Positions 1-6,849 are shown, numbered from the stretch's first letter. The stretch is 17,737 nt of DNA from Lentisphaera sp. (GCA_020721745.1 DYMC01000024.1:1-17737), one strand, 5' to 3'. The notes: generated from the letters alone by a model not told the origin. Numbers and translations: made by a program.

Positions 1-16
1 CGGCGTAAAAATGGAG

Positions 17-53
17 GGACGCGCTTGCGCGTCCGGAGTTTTGCAATTGGCTC
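17..53. repeat. Dispersed intergenic repeat, intact copy
   Basis: Two parts are visible: a short hairpin with arms GGACGCGC (17-24) and GCGCGTCC (27-34), then the 20-nt motif at 34-53, which on the minus strand reads GAGCCAATTGCAAAACTCCG. Positions 24-53 are identical to 17010-17039, and weak similarity continues into the downstream A/T-rich bases (around 58-72 against 17043-17060). Related copies of the 20-nt motif lie at 5834 and 11852 in the other orientation. The repeat lies just upstream of the mutarotase gene. An open frame runs through it, but that is not evidence of coding. Confidence 0.8.
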
Positions 54-103
54 GCAATAATATACTGGCACCGGTGCTTTTCACTTCAAAACAAGAGAGG
101 AAA

Positions 104-1018
104 ATGATAACATCAAAAATAAAAGGGCTTAACGACAAATTCGGAATTTCTGGATGCCTCAAATTTGAAAAGACGAAAGGTGATTTTATCTCCGTGAAGA
201 TAAAAAATACCTTCGCGGAGGCGGAAATTTCGCTGCACGGAGCTCACGTGATGAGTTTTATCCCACATGGCAATCGTGACGTTCTGTGGATAAGCAAGCA
301 TAGTTATTACGAGGATGCGAAACCGATACGAGGCGGCATTCCCGTCTGTTGGCCGTGGTTTGGTGCTCATCCAAAGGAGCAGACGCTTCCATCGCACGGA
401 TTCGTCCGTCTCTTTGACTGGGAAGTGGAAGGCACCTTTATTCTCGACAACGGAGCGACTCAAGTTAGGCTTGGGATTTCGGGTGGCGAAAAGTATGAAA
501 AATTCTGGAACTATCCATTTTCCCTGGGGATAATAGTCACCGTTTCCGAAAAACTTGAAGTAGAATTGATTGCGACTAACGCTGGGACGAGGACATTCTC
601 ATGCACAGCCGCATTGCATAGTTATTTTAATATAAAATCCATTTCAGATGTTTTCGTGGAAGGATTGGATGGATGCGAATATATCTCCACCGTCGGAGGA
701 TTGAATAAGCAGGGTATTCAAAAAGGAAATATTCACTTCAATTCCGAATTTGACAACATTTATCTGAACACTACCTCCGATTGCCTGATCCATGACCCGG
801 GATTCAAACGAAAAATCCGCGTCTCAAAATCCGGAAGTCGAACAACCGTTGTATGGAACCCGTGGATTGCGAAATCCGCAAAAATGCCGGATTTCGGGGA
901 CGATGAATACAAAAGAATGCTTTGTGTGGAGGCCGTGAACACATCGAATGATACGATTAACATCGCTCCCGGGAAAAGCCACTCGCTGAAAACTGCGATT
1001 AAAACAGAAAACCTATAA
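104..1018 (+). CDS. D-hexose-6-phosphate mutarotase (aldose 1-epimerase family, YeaD-like)
   Basis: The 304-residue product resembles the YeaD branch of the galactose mutarotase superfamily, cytosolic enzymes that interconvert the anomers of hexose 6-phosphates. Family hallmarks are the RGGIPVCWPWFG segment (77-88), SHGFVR with a probable catalytic His98, LHSYF with His172, VWNPW (250-254) and LCVEAVN with the probable catalytic base Glu276. The length fits the family. I chose the ATG at 104 because AGAGAGG lies just upstream and the homology begins there; the same frame is open from an ATG at 11, but those codons translate a dispersed repeat. No signal peptide is seen. The gene is visibly more A/T-rich than its downstream neighbours, so recent acquisition is possible. 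The neighbours do not name its substrate, so an exact specificity is not claimed. Confidence 0.85.
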   Translation: MITSKIKGLNDKFGISGCLKFEKTKGDFISVKIKNTFAEAEISLHGAHVMSFIPHGNRDVLWISKHSYYEDAKPIRGGIPVCWPWFGAHPKEQTLPSHGFVRLFDWEVEGTFILDNGATQVRLGISGGEKYEKFWNYPFSLGIIVTVSEKLEVELIATNAGTRTFSCTAALHSYFNIKSISDVFVEGLDGCEYISTVGGLNKQGIQKGNIHFNSEFDNIYLNTTSDCLIHDPGFKRKIRVSKSGSRTTVVWNPWIAKSAKMPDFGDDEYKRMLCVEAVNTSNDTINIAPGKSHSLKTAIKTENL

Positions 1019-1100
1019 AAAGAAAAAATATAAACACTTTATTGTCATGGGGTTAGGCATAAACGCGATTTTTGGCTGCTTTTTCTAGGTTGAATCCCTG

Positions 1101-1123
1101 CCCCGGAGAAGCGCCATCCGGGG
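1101..1123. repeat. Intergenic hairpin CCCCGGA/TCCGGGG
   Basis: A perfect 7-bp inverted repeat, CCCCGGA at 1101-1107 and TCCGGGG at 1117-1123, encloses 9 nt. It sits directly upstream of the predicted -35 box at 1124. There is no T-tract, so it is a poor intrinsic terminator for the mutarotase gene. ATCCGGGG recurs at 1178-1185. A role as an upstream control site is conceivable but unsupported. Confidence 0.45.
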
Positions 1124-1151
1124 TTGACTTGAGCCGTTGACGCTGTATTTT
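1124..1151 (+). promoter_or_regulatory. Predicted sigma70-type promoter of the ppiC-like/waaP-like operon
   Basis: TTGACT (1124-1129), a 16-nt spacer, then TATTTT (1146-1151). Initiation near 1158 would give a leader of about 64 nt to the chosen ATG at 1222. The same box pair and spacing recur at 10370-10397. This is pattern-based only. Confidence 0.5.
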
Positions 1152-1221
1152 CTCCCCCTGAAAAAAGCGGATGCACGATCCGGGGCATCCGGCTCAAACC
1201 AACGTGAACAATCTGGGAAAA

Positions 1222-2193
1222 ATGAAGAAAATATTCCTAGCGTCGGCACTCGTTTCAACCATGTCCATGGTCTGGGACATCGGAGCCCAATCCTCTTTGA
1301 ACTCCATCCTGGCGACAGTTGACGGAGACCCGATAACCCTCCTCGACGTGATATCGGGCACGAACGAACGGGAGGAGAGGATATCGTCGGTCTATTCAGG
1401 TTCCGCGCCCGCCGGCGAGATCGAGAAGATCAGGAGGGATGCGCTCGAGGAGATCATTGACGACAAGTTGCTTCTCGCGGAATTCAAAAGGAGAGGCTAC
1501 AAGGTGCCACCACAGATGGTGGAAAGGATGATAGACTCCATCGCTTCCGAGATAGCCGAGGGAGACAGGCGCAGGCTCTCTGAACTAGCCGAGAAGAACA
1601 AGATGTCCATTGAGAAACTCCGCAGAAAAGCCGAGGATAGAGCCGCCATCGAGCTGATGGTGAACGAATTCTGCTCAAGGCACATAAGCGCATCCCCAAA
1701 AGAGGTCCGGGAGCGGGCGTCAATGTCGAAGGCTGCCGGCATCGGCGCACCCAAAGTGGAACTGCTCGTCATCTTCATAGGCAAGGATGCCGAGGGCGAG
1801 ACCGCCAAGGCCGAACTCGTCAGAAAGATCGGCGAGGACGTGAAGCGGAACAACAAAAATATATTCGCCACACTTGCGAAGCTCTATTCCGAAAGCAACA
1901 GCGCGTCCAAAGGCGGCAACCTTGGATGGGTCGAGAAGGACAAGCTCAGGCCCGAGTTCGCCAAGGCGCTCGAAGGGTTGGACACAGGAAAGGCCGTGGG
2001 GCCGATCGAGACCCCGGAGGGCAGCTACTTCCTCTTCCTAGCCGGAGCGGAAAGCGGCACCAGAGCGCCCAAGGACGACGCCCTCGCGCTCGACGAGGCC
2101 AGAAAGGCGATACTCGACGAGAAGAGAACGGCGGCGAAAAGGGATTTCGTCTCCGGGCTCCGCAAGAAGGCAATAATAAGATATTTCCAATGA
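1222..2193 (+). CDS. Exported PpiC/SurA-like peptidyl-prolyl cis-trans isomerase
   Basis: The 323-residue protein starts with a signal-peptide-like segment (KK, then a hydrophobic stretch to about residue 20, possible cleavage near GAQ-S at 21-24). A SurA-N-like helical chaperone region follows: VDGDPIT at 33-39, then long charged helices to about residue 175. A parvulin domain spans roughly 178-275, with the family pattern LAKLYSESNSASKGGNLGWV (218-237) and a later GPIETPEGSYF (260-270). The expected role is folding or escorting outer-membrane and periplasmic proteins. The ATG at 1222 is preferred over 1171 because it places the signal peptide at the N-terminus; the Shine-Dalgarno is weak. 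The WaaP-like kinase starts 6 nt after the stop, so the two are probably cotranscribed and work in envelope assembly. SurA itself usually has two parvulin domains; this protein has one, so it is called SurA-like. Confidence 0.83.
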   Translation: MKKIFLASALVSTMSMVWDIGAQSSLNSILATVDGDPITLLDVISGTNEREERISSVYSGSAPAGEIEKIRRDALEEIIDDKLLLAEFKRRGYKVPPQMVERMIDSIASEIAEGDRRRLSELAEKNKMSIEKLRRKAEDRAAIELMVNEFCSRHISASPKEVRERASMSKAAGIGAPKVELLVIFIGKDAEGETAKAELVRKIGEDVKRNNKNIFATLAKLYSESNSASKGGNLGWVEKDKLRPEFAKALEGLDTGKAVGPIETPEGSYFLFLAGAESGTRAPKDDALALDEARKAILDEKRTAAKRDFVSGLRKKAIIRYFQ

Positions 2194-2199
2194 GGATTC

Positions 2200-3024
2200 A
2201 TGGAAGTATTCCTCCGCGATGATAGGTTCGATGGCATCCTGTCGGAGAACGGGATAGTCTCCCCGCAGCTGCTCTGGAGCCTGAAGGGAGAGGATGCCAA
2301 GAAGAAGACAGAGGCCAGACAGATAGAGAGGATATGCCTGCGCCACGGCCCGGAGAAGGCCGAATTCTACCTCAAGAGATACAATCCCATCCCGCTCATG
2401 GAGATAATCAAGAACCGCATTGCCCTCAAACCAGTCTTCACCGACGGCGCCATCCACGAATGGAAGGCCCTCAAGGCTATCGAGAAACTGGGGATCCCGG
2501 CCCCAAAGACCGCCGCCGCCGCGAAATTCGCGGACGGCAGAAGCTGTATCCTCACACTCGGGATAAAAAACTACTCCAGGGCATCGGATATCCTCTCGGA
2601 CCCAGCCACCCCGCAGCGACGCAGGGAGCGCATAATCGGGAGGATCGCTGAAATCGCAGGCAGATTGCATTCGGCTAACATCGCCCACCAAGATCTCTAT
2701 CTCCTGCATTTTTTCGTGACCGAGGCCGAAGACGACAAGGTCCACCTCATAGACCTGCAGAGGGCGATACTGTCGGAGAACCCTCTTCCGGACAGATGGC
2801 TCTCCAAGGATCTCGCCCAGTTGCTGTTCTCCTCCAGAGGGGTGGTGACGGAAAGGGAGATAGCTATTTTCAAATCCGAATACGCCAGACACGTGCCCGG
2901 GGAGAAGAGCAGCAGGCTCTGCCGGAGGATAGCCGCGAAGGCCGACTGGATGCATAGGCGCAACTCGAAGAAGTCGCCGAAGCGGAGGGAGTCTGCACGA
3001 AAAATGCCTCTTTTTTCTCGATGA
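2200..3024 (+). CDS. Lipopolysaccharide core sugar kinase-like protein (WaaP/Kdo kinase family)
   Basis: The 274-residue protein has the layout of the RfaP/WaaP/InaA branch of the kinase fold, which phosphorylates heptose or Kdo of the LPS core at the inner membrane. Visible elements are FYLKRY with the candidate ATP-binding Lys59, HEWKAL with Glu87 (86-91), the catalytic-loop equivalent HQDLYLLHFF (163-172, Asp165), a metal-binding VHLIDLQRA (181-189, Asp185) and the family signature KDLAQLLFSS (203-212). The C-terminal 40 residues are strongly basic, which would suit membrane contact. GAGG overlapping the upstream stop acts as ribosome-binding site for the ATG at 2200. It follows the parvulin gene closely. 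No other LPS genes are in view, so the acceptor sugar cannot be named. Confidence 0.82.
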   Translation: MEVFLRDDRFDGILSENGIVSPQLLWSLKGEDAKKKTEARQIERICLRHGPEKAEFYLKRYNPIPLMEIIKNRIALKPVFTDGAIHEWKALKAIEKLGIPAPKTAAAAKFADGRSCILTLGIKNYSRASDILSDPATPQRRRERIIGRIAEIAGRLHSANIAHQDLYLLHFFVTEAEDDKVHLIDLQRAILSENPLPDRWLSKDLAQLLFSSRGVVTEREIAIFKSEYARHVPGEKSSRLCRRIAAKADWMHRRNSKKSPKRRESARKMPLFSR

Positions 3025-3027
3025 ATC

Positions 3028-3056
3028 TTGAAAATTACGGATACGCAATGTAGATT
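3028..3056 (+). promoter_or_regulatory. Possible promoter for the zinc-ribbon kinase-like gene
   Basis: TTGAAA (3028-3033), a 17-nt spacer and TAGATT (3051-3056) lie just after the waaP-like stop and would leave a leader of about 65 nt before the ATG at 3129. Both boxes are imperfect. Confidence 0.35.
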
Positions 3057-3128
3057 TGGGCGTTTAATTCGTGTTGGATTGGAGTTAGTTTCGGAATAAT
3101 GACGAAATTCCGGGGAGATTGAACCACC

Positions 3129-4265
3129 ATGCCTGAACTAGTATGCAGAGGATGCGGAGGCATCGTCGACACGGAAGGCATAGAGCCCTTCACCCTCTGT
3201 GAATGCTCCGACTGCGGCTCGGAGATAATAGTCCCACTCCAGCTCGGATACCTGCTTCTCGAAAGACCATTCGGCGTGGAGAACCACATCAGCATATACG
3301 ATGGCTTCGACAAGGGACAGAACATGGATTCGGAGATATTCATCCTCGACAAGGGATGCCCCGAATACGGCAAGTTCTTCGCTCTGGCCAAGGAGGACGC
3401 AGTCGCCCTCTCCACCCTGAAACACCCCAACATATGCCCCATACTCAACTACGGCGAGGTCGAGGGGCAATTCTTCGTGACATATCCGAAGATGGATGGG
3501 TATCCGCTCTCCGACTATTCCCCCGAGACACAAGGGTTGCTCGACATCAAAAAGGTGGTGGATGTCCTCCAGGCTGTTGCCCTCGGAATGGCGGTTGCCC
3601 ACCACAAGGAGTTCCCCCACCACGATATCTGCCCGAGAAACATCCACATAGATGCCAGAGGGAACGTCAGGGTGAAGAATTTCTTCAAGTCCCGCTTCAT
3701 CTACAACCTGCTCCAGAGCAAGGAGGAACTCACCTCCTCCGTCTCGCCATACTTCATAAGCCCCGAAAAGGCGGAGAGCCGGGTGGAGGACAAGCGCGGC
3801 GATGTCTTCAGCTACGGCGTGGTCTTCTACTTTATGCTCACCGGCAAATATCCCTTCTCCGGCGCGACCGAGGTGGAGACGGTGTATTCCCGGGTGAAGA
3901 GGAAGGCCGCGAAGCAGGAGGACGTTTTCAACGAGGGCGGACGCAGGCTCAAGACCGCAGAGACCGTCGAATACATCCCGCCGCCAGCTCCATCCAAGTT
4001 GCGCCAGGATGTTCCGGAGGAGATAAGCTCCCTTGTGATGGAAATGCTCTCATACCATCCAGTTCAAAGGCCCAAGTTCACCGAGGTGCTCGCCGCAATC
4101 AACCTCTTCAAGGCAAAGGAGGAGAAGGAGACCATCGTCAAGTCCGCCCAGAAGCAGATGGTCCGCAAAGACACCAGCACCAAGACCAGGGCCATCCCAG
4201 TGATGAAGAACCTCGCCGGCACCGATCAGAAGAAGTCCCAGAAGAGGAAGCTGTTCAAGCTCTGA
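3129..4265 (+). CDS. Zinc-ribbon protein with degenerate Ser/Thr protein kinase domain
   Basis: The 378-residue protein begins with a zinc-ribbon knuckle pair, C6-x2-C9 and C26-x2-C29 (plus C24). A eukaryotic-type kinase fold follows, about residues 50-328. Retained kinase features: the catalytic loop HHDICPRNIHI (Asp166, Asn171), SPE in place of APE (211-213), the structural Asp225 in DKRGDVFSYGVVFYFMLTG, and the late Arg314 in HPVQRP. Features that look lost: no glycine-rich loop is recognisable near 45-65, no clear VAIK lysine in SEIFILDKG (68-76), and the DFG motif reads NFF (184-186), replacing the Mg-binding Asp. It may be a pseudokinase or a very divergent kinase. The C-terminal 50 residues are basic, with no membrane segment. 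GGGGAG at 3112-3117 supports the start. Its partner and pathway are unknown; the downstream AAA+ ATPase is a candidate partner by position only. Confidence 0.75.
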   Translation: MPELVCRGCGGIVDTEGIEPFTLCECSDCGSEIIVPLQLGYLLLERPFGVENHISIYDGFDKGQNMDSEIFILDKGCPEYGKFFALAKEDAVALSTLKHPNICPILNYGEVEGQFFVTYPKMDGYPLSDYSPETQGLLDIKKVVDVLQAVALGMAVAHHKEFPHHDICPRNIHIDARGNVRVKNFFKSRFIYNLLQSKEELTSSVSPYFISPEKAESRVEDKRGDVFSYGVVFYFMLTGKYPFSGATEVETVYSRVKRKAAKQEDVFNEGGRRLKTAETVEYIPPPAPSKLRQDVPEEISSLVMEMLSYHPVQRPKFTEVLAAINLFKAKEEKETIVKSAQKQMVRKDTSTKTRAIPVMKNLAGTDQKKSQKRKLFKL

Positions 4266-4293
4266 GGGCGCACACAGCCGTCGGCGCCCCCCC

Positions 4294-4350
4294 GGACGAT
4301 CACAATCGTCGTAGAAGTTCAGAAAATCCCGTTGTTTTACTGAACTCCTA
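4294..4350. repeat. Paired intergenic hairpins
   Basis: Two hairpins are adjacent: GACGAT/ATCGTC with loop CACA (4294-4309), and GTAGAAGTTCAG (4310-4321) against CTGAACTCCTAC (4339-4350), which pairs 11 of 12 positions around a 17-nt loop. The second stem shares the AGTTCA...TGAACT core with the cloverleaf at 5873-5935. There is no T-tract, so it is not a canonical terminator. It lies between the kinase-like gene and the AAA+ gene. Confidence 0.6.
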
Positions 4351-4418
4351 CATATAGTGGAGCCTATTGAAAACCGCCTCCGGTTCCGTTACGGGCACTG
4401 GACTCCCGGAATCAATCA

Positions 4419-5825
4419 ATGAAGAAGAAAAGTGAGACAGTTCCAGAAAAAGTGAAAAAACTGGCGACCCAAGTCCGCGAGGCTAGGGCGAGCCTATCCT
4501 TCCTTTGCGAAACTTGCGGGCTCTCCAGGAGAACCGGACGCGACGCGTCGTTCCTGAAGACCCTCTCCGCCGCCCTGAAGGCGGTCGAGGACGATCTCGC
4601 GACGCTCTCGAAGAATCCTAAAAGCTCGTCTCGCTTCAAATTCCTTCTCGACGAGGCTCCTGATTCGGTTGACCTCCTCAACAGACTGAACTCCGACTTC
4701 CTCGAATCCGCAAGCTGCGCCTCGGCCATATGGAAGACCATTTCATCCTCGCTGAAGATCCAGGCGAAGACCGCGTCCCGGGAAGCCATCTCCTCGTTGA
4801 GAATGAAGCTTGCCCACGCACAGAGGCTGATGTCCAACTCGGACAGGATACTCGCCGGATACGCCGCACTCCTTGAGTCAGAATGCAGTGGCGACGGCCT
4901 TCCGCGCCTGTCTCCTCCGGGATTCCCCGAGACAAGCCATGGGACAAGATCATTCCTAGATCTGGACATCGAATCCCTCCCCGATGAAGACCTCCTCGAC
5001 CGCCTGGCCGGCATAGAGGACAGTTCCGAGGACGAACCCGGACGCAAGGTGCTGCGCAGGAGCGAAGGCGATTTCGTCGAGGTCGCGCTGGACAAACCGC
5101 GCCCCGTGGAGAAGTTCTTCGGATATCCCACGGCCAGGACCTTCTTCCGAAAATACCTCAGCTCCTTCGCGGAGGGAAGGGAGAATTCCCCCCTGCTGAT
5201 AAGCAGCCTGCCCGGCCTCGGCAAGACACATTTCACCATCTCCTTCACATTCGCAATGCCAAATCTCACCCTCATCCTCTGCGAACCCGGCGACATCGAG
5301 AAGCCCCTCGAAAAGATCATAGGGGAGCTCTCCCTCAGGCCTAACAGGCGCTTCGTAATGTTCTTCGACGATGTTGACGCCCGCAAGATAAACTGGTACT
5401 ACTTCAGGACCCACGTCGGCGGAACGTTCAATCTGCCACCAAACATCCTCGTCATCATAGCGTCCAACTACGAGTTCCCGGCAAACATCTCCAGCCGGGG
5501 AAGATGCTTCTCCTTCCCTCTCTTCGACGAGATAAACTGCATGGAGATGGTCCACGACTACCTCGTCTCCATCGGAATGAAAAGCCCCTCCAGGGAGCTC
5601 GTCTCCGTCATCGCGGCAGACTACGTGGAGGAGTACGGACAGCGCGTCTTCGAGGAGCTGAGCCCCAGGACCCTGGTGCGCTACCTCGACAAGTTCGGGG
5701 CCGACACCCAGAAAAGGATAAAGCTCCTCAACATCTCGCACGACAAAGTCGTGCCAATGCCGGAGGCCGCATTGTTCTACGAGACGAACCAGAAAGTAAT
5801 ACAGCGACTCAAGGAAAGCGTCTAG
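4419..5825 (+). CDS. AAA+ ATPase, DUF815-like, with long helical N-terminal region
   Basis: This 468-residue protein has two parts. Residues 1-200 are charged and mostly helical, with a single CETC pair (30-33), and match no domain I recognise. Residues about 225-430 form a AAA+ module resembling DUF815 ATPases: Walker A-like SLPGLGKT (263-270, Lys269; the usual first Gly is Ser), Walker B FVMFFDDVD (312-320), sensor-1 IIASNYEF with Asn350, arginine-finger candidates Arg360/Arg362 in SSRGR, and a sensor-2-like SPRTLVRYL (415-423). ATP-driven remodelling of a protein or nucleic-acid partner is expected; the target is unknown. No signal peptide or membrane segment is seen. The ATG at 4419 lacks a good Shine-Dalgarno, and a hairpin lies about 70 nt upstream. 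It follows the zinc-ribbon kinase-like gene by 153 nt. Confidence 0.75.
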   Translation: MKKKSETVPEKVKKLATQVREARASLSFLCETCGLSRRTGRDASFLKTLSAALKAVEDDLATLSKNPKSSSRFKFLLDEAPDSVDLLNRLNSDFLESASCASAIWKTISSSLKIQAKTASREAISSLRMKLAHAQRLMSNSDRILAGYAALLESECSGDGLPRLSPPGFPETSHGTRSFLDLDIESLPDEDLLDRLAGIEDSSEDEPGRKVLRRSEGDFVEVALDKPRPVEKFFGYPTARTFFRKYLSSFAEGRENSPLLISSLPGLGKTHFTISFTFAMPNLTLILCEPGDIEKPLEKIIGELSLRPNRRFVMFFDDVDARKINWYYFRTHVGGTFNLPPNILVIIASNYEFPANISSRGRCFSFPLFDEINCMEMVHDYLVSIGMKSPSRELVSVIAADYVEEYGQRVFEELSPRTLVRYLDKFGADTQKRIKLLNISHDKVVPMPEAALFYETNQKVIQRLKESV

Positions 5826-5833
5826 GACGAGCC

Positions 5834-5853
5834 GAGCTGATTTCAAAACTCCG
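5834..5853 (+). repeat. Dispersed 20-nt motif copy
   Basis: GAGCTGATTTCAAAACTCCG differs from the 11852 copy at two positions. Its first 13 nt form the left arm of the outer stem of the structure at 5834-5952. Confidence 0.6.
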
Positions 5854-5952
5854 CATTCAGAGTGAATCTGTCGGAGTTCACAACTTTAGTTGTGTCTTAT
5901 TGTCAATAAGATACACAGCTGAAGCTGTGAACTCCAACGTTGAAATCAGCTC
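5834..5952. repeat. Nested inverted-repeat element with cloverleaf folding potential
   Basis: A perfect 13-bp outer inverted repeat, GAGCTGATTTCAA (5834-5846) and TTGAAATCAGCTC (5940-5952), encloses a second stem GGAGTT/AACTCC (5873-5878/5930-5935). Inside lie three consecutive hairpins: CACAAC-TTTA-GTTGTG (5879-5894), TCTTATTG-T-CAATAAGA (5895-5911) and CACAGC-TGAA-GCTGTG (5914-5929). A smaller ATTCA/TGAAT hairpin occupies 5855-5867. The inner stem could instead extend to 9 bp (GGAGTTCAC/GTGAACTCC), so alternative folds exist. It begins 8 nt after the AAA+ stop. It may be a mobile repeat, a transcript-stabilising structure or a small structured RNA; the sequence does not say which. Confidence 0.75.
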
Positions 5953-5955
5953 ATT

Positions 5956-5977
5956 GAGGCAACTCTGAAATTGCCTC
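5956..5977. repeat. Hairpin GAGGCAA/TTGCCTC upstream of the exported orphan
   Basis: A perfect 7-bp inverted repeat (5956-5962 and 5971-5977) around an 8-nt loop. The 12-mer TGAAATTGCCTC at its right side (5966-5977) recurs at 10411-10422. No T-tract follows. Confidence 0.45.
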
Positions 5978-6011
5978 GAGCCAATTCAGATTACAAGGAG
6001 AAGACCGCATT

Positions 6012-6800
6012 ATGACTAGAAATCCATCGCAGGCCCTGGCAATTCTGTCGGCATTGTTCCTCTCTGTCAATGCCTTCTCCGGCGCAAACGACCTGGATTC
6101 GATAGAACAGCTCTCGGCAAACTGCGCAAAAAACCTCAACACCGCATTTGTCCTCGGAAGGGACTCCGATGCGAGGAAGAACTTCGAGGCCGACCTCAAG
6201 GAAATCCGAGCCGCATGTGGAAGAGTCCAGAAGGACATCAACGACAAGAGGCTCGGTATAAACGTCATATCCGACGCAAACTTCATCGCCGAGGCGTTCG
6301 ACAGAATCAAGAAGATGAAGCAGCTCGCCCCCACCCACTACCTCTACGACAACATCAAGCACGCCTTCACCGAACTCGACCTCAGGATGAAGGATGTCCG
6401 GGAAACTGGCCTATATGTCAACAATCCACCGGCTCCCGTGATGAGAAGCAAAGACTACATGGTCGAGCTGGAATATCTTCTGGAAAAGTTCTCGAAGCAA
6501 AATGATGACGTGACGTTCTACAAAATAAAGGGTTCAAGGATATTGTCAACGAACGAGAAGGATGTCTCCAGAATCTCCTTCCTCGCAGGAAAGGTGCAAC
6601 AAGCCATCAACGCGCACGGTTCGAAGCTACCTCCGCTGACACCAGAGGCCAACGCCATGAACGCAGCCTTCCGCAAGATCGTCAACAACGTCACCGACAG
6701 GAACCCCAAGGACATCGCCGCGTGGAAGAAAGCCATCGAAAACATGAAGTTCACCATCAGAAGTGCGAAAAAAGAGGGCATCGAGTCCCCGGTGAAATAA
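6012..6800 (+). CDS. Exported protein of unknown function
   Basis: I do not recognise this 262-residue protein. It opens with a plausible signal peptide: MTRNPS, a hydrophobic run ALAILSALFLSVNAF, and likely cleavage near FSGA at 22-25. The mature part is soluble, charged and predominantly helical, with Cys38 and Cys69, no repeats, no membrane segment and no C-terminal sorting signal that I can see. A Pro-rich turn NNPPAPV (about residues 137-143) may separate an N-terminal from a C-terminal helical half. AAGGAG at 5995-6000 gives a good ribosome-binding site for the ATG at 6012. The 186-nt spacer separating it from the AAA+ gene is filled with inverted repeats, so it may have its own regulation. 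It ends at the shared terminator hairpin with the convergent hcp operon. Confidence 0.75.
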   Translation: MTRNPSQALAILSALFLSVNAFSGANDLDSIEQLSANCAKNLNTAFVLGRDSDARKNFEADLKEIRAACGRVQKDINDKRLGINVISDANFIAEAFDRIKKMKQLAPTHYLYDNIKHAFTELDLRMKDVRETGLYVNNPPAPVMRSKDYMVELEYLLEKFSKQNDDVTFYKIKGSRILSTNEKDVSRISFLAGKVQQAINAHGSKLPPLTPEANAMNAAFRKIVNNVTDRNPKDIAAWKKAIENMKFTIRSAKKEGIESPVK

Positions 6801-6828
6801 AAAAAAAGCGCCGGGATGAACCGGCGCT
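6799..6828 (-). terminator. Intrinsic terminator of the hcp operon (possibly bidirectional)
   Basis: An 8-bp GC-rich stem, AGCGCCGG/CCGGCGCT (6807-6814/6821-6828) with a 6-nt loop, is followed on the minus strand by an uninterrupted T-tract (complement of A6799-6807). It lies 21 nt past the hcp stop. The hairpin also abuts the stop of the convergent plus-strand gene. Confidence 0.88.
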
Positions 6829-6849
6829 CCCCGACAACTTCCTCCTCCG

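Noticed and set aside
61..85. Sigma54 promoter around TGGCACCGGTGCTTTT upstream of the mutarotase
   Set aside because: The distance between the GG and GC elements is too short for the -24/-12 consensus.
11..103. N-terminal extension of the mutarotase from the ATG at 11
   Set aside because: These codons translate the dispersed repeat (the same CASGVLQLA string arises from the copy near 17010). The ATG at 104 has a Shine-Dalgarno and fits the family length.
1171..1221. Upstream ATG at 1171 for the parvulin gene
   Set aside because: It would bury the signal peptide 17 residues inside the protein and leave almost no leader after the predicted promoter.
3203..4357. 384-codon open frame in another frame of the kinase-like gene, and the similar one over pyrC (15662-16882)
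   Set aside because: Both have low-complexity Arg/Gly/Pro composition typical of shadow frames of GC-rich genes.
5834..5952. tRNA gene or integron attC site
   Set aside because: The cloverleaf has no anticodon/T-loop consensus or CCA end. The arms lack the usual attC core boxes, and no integrase is present.
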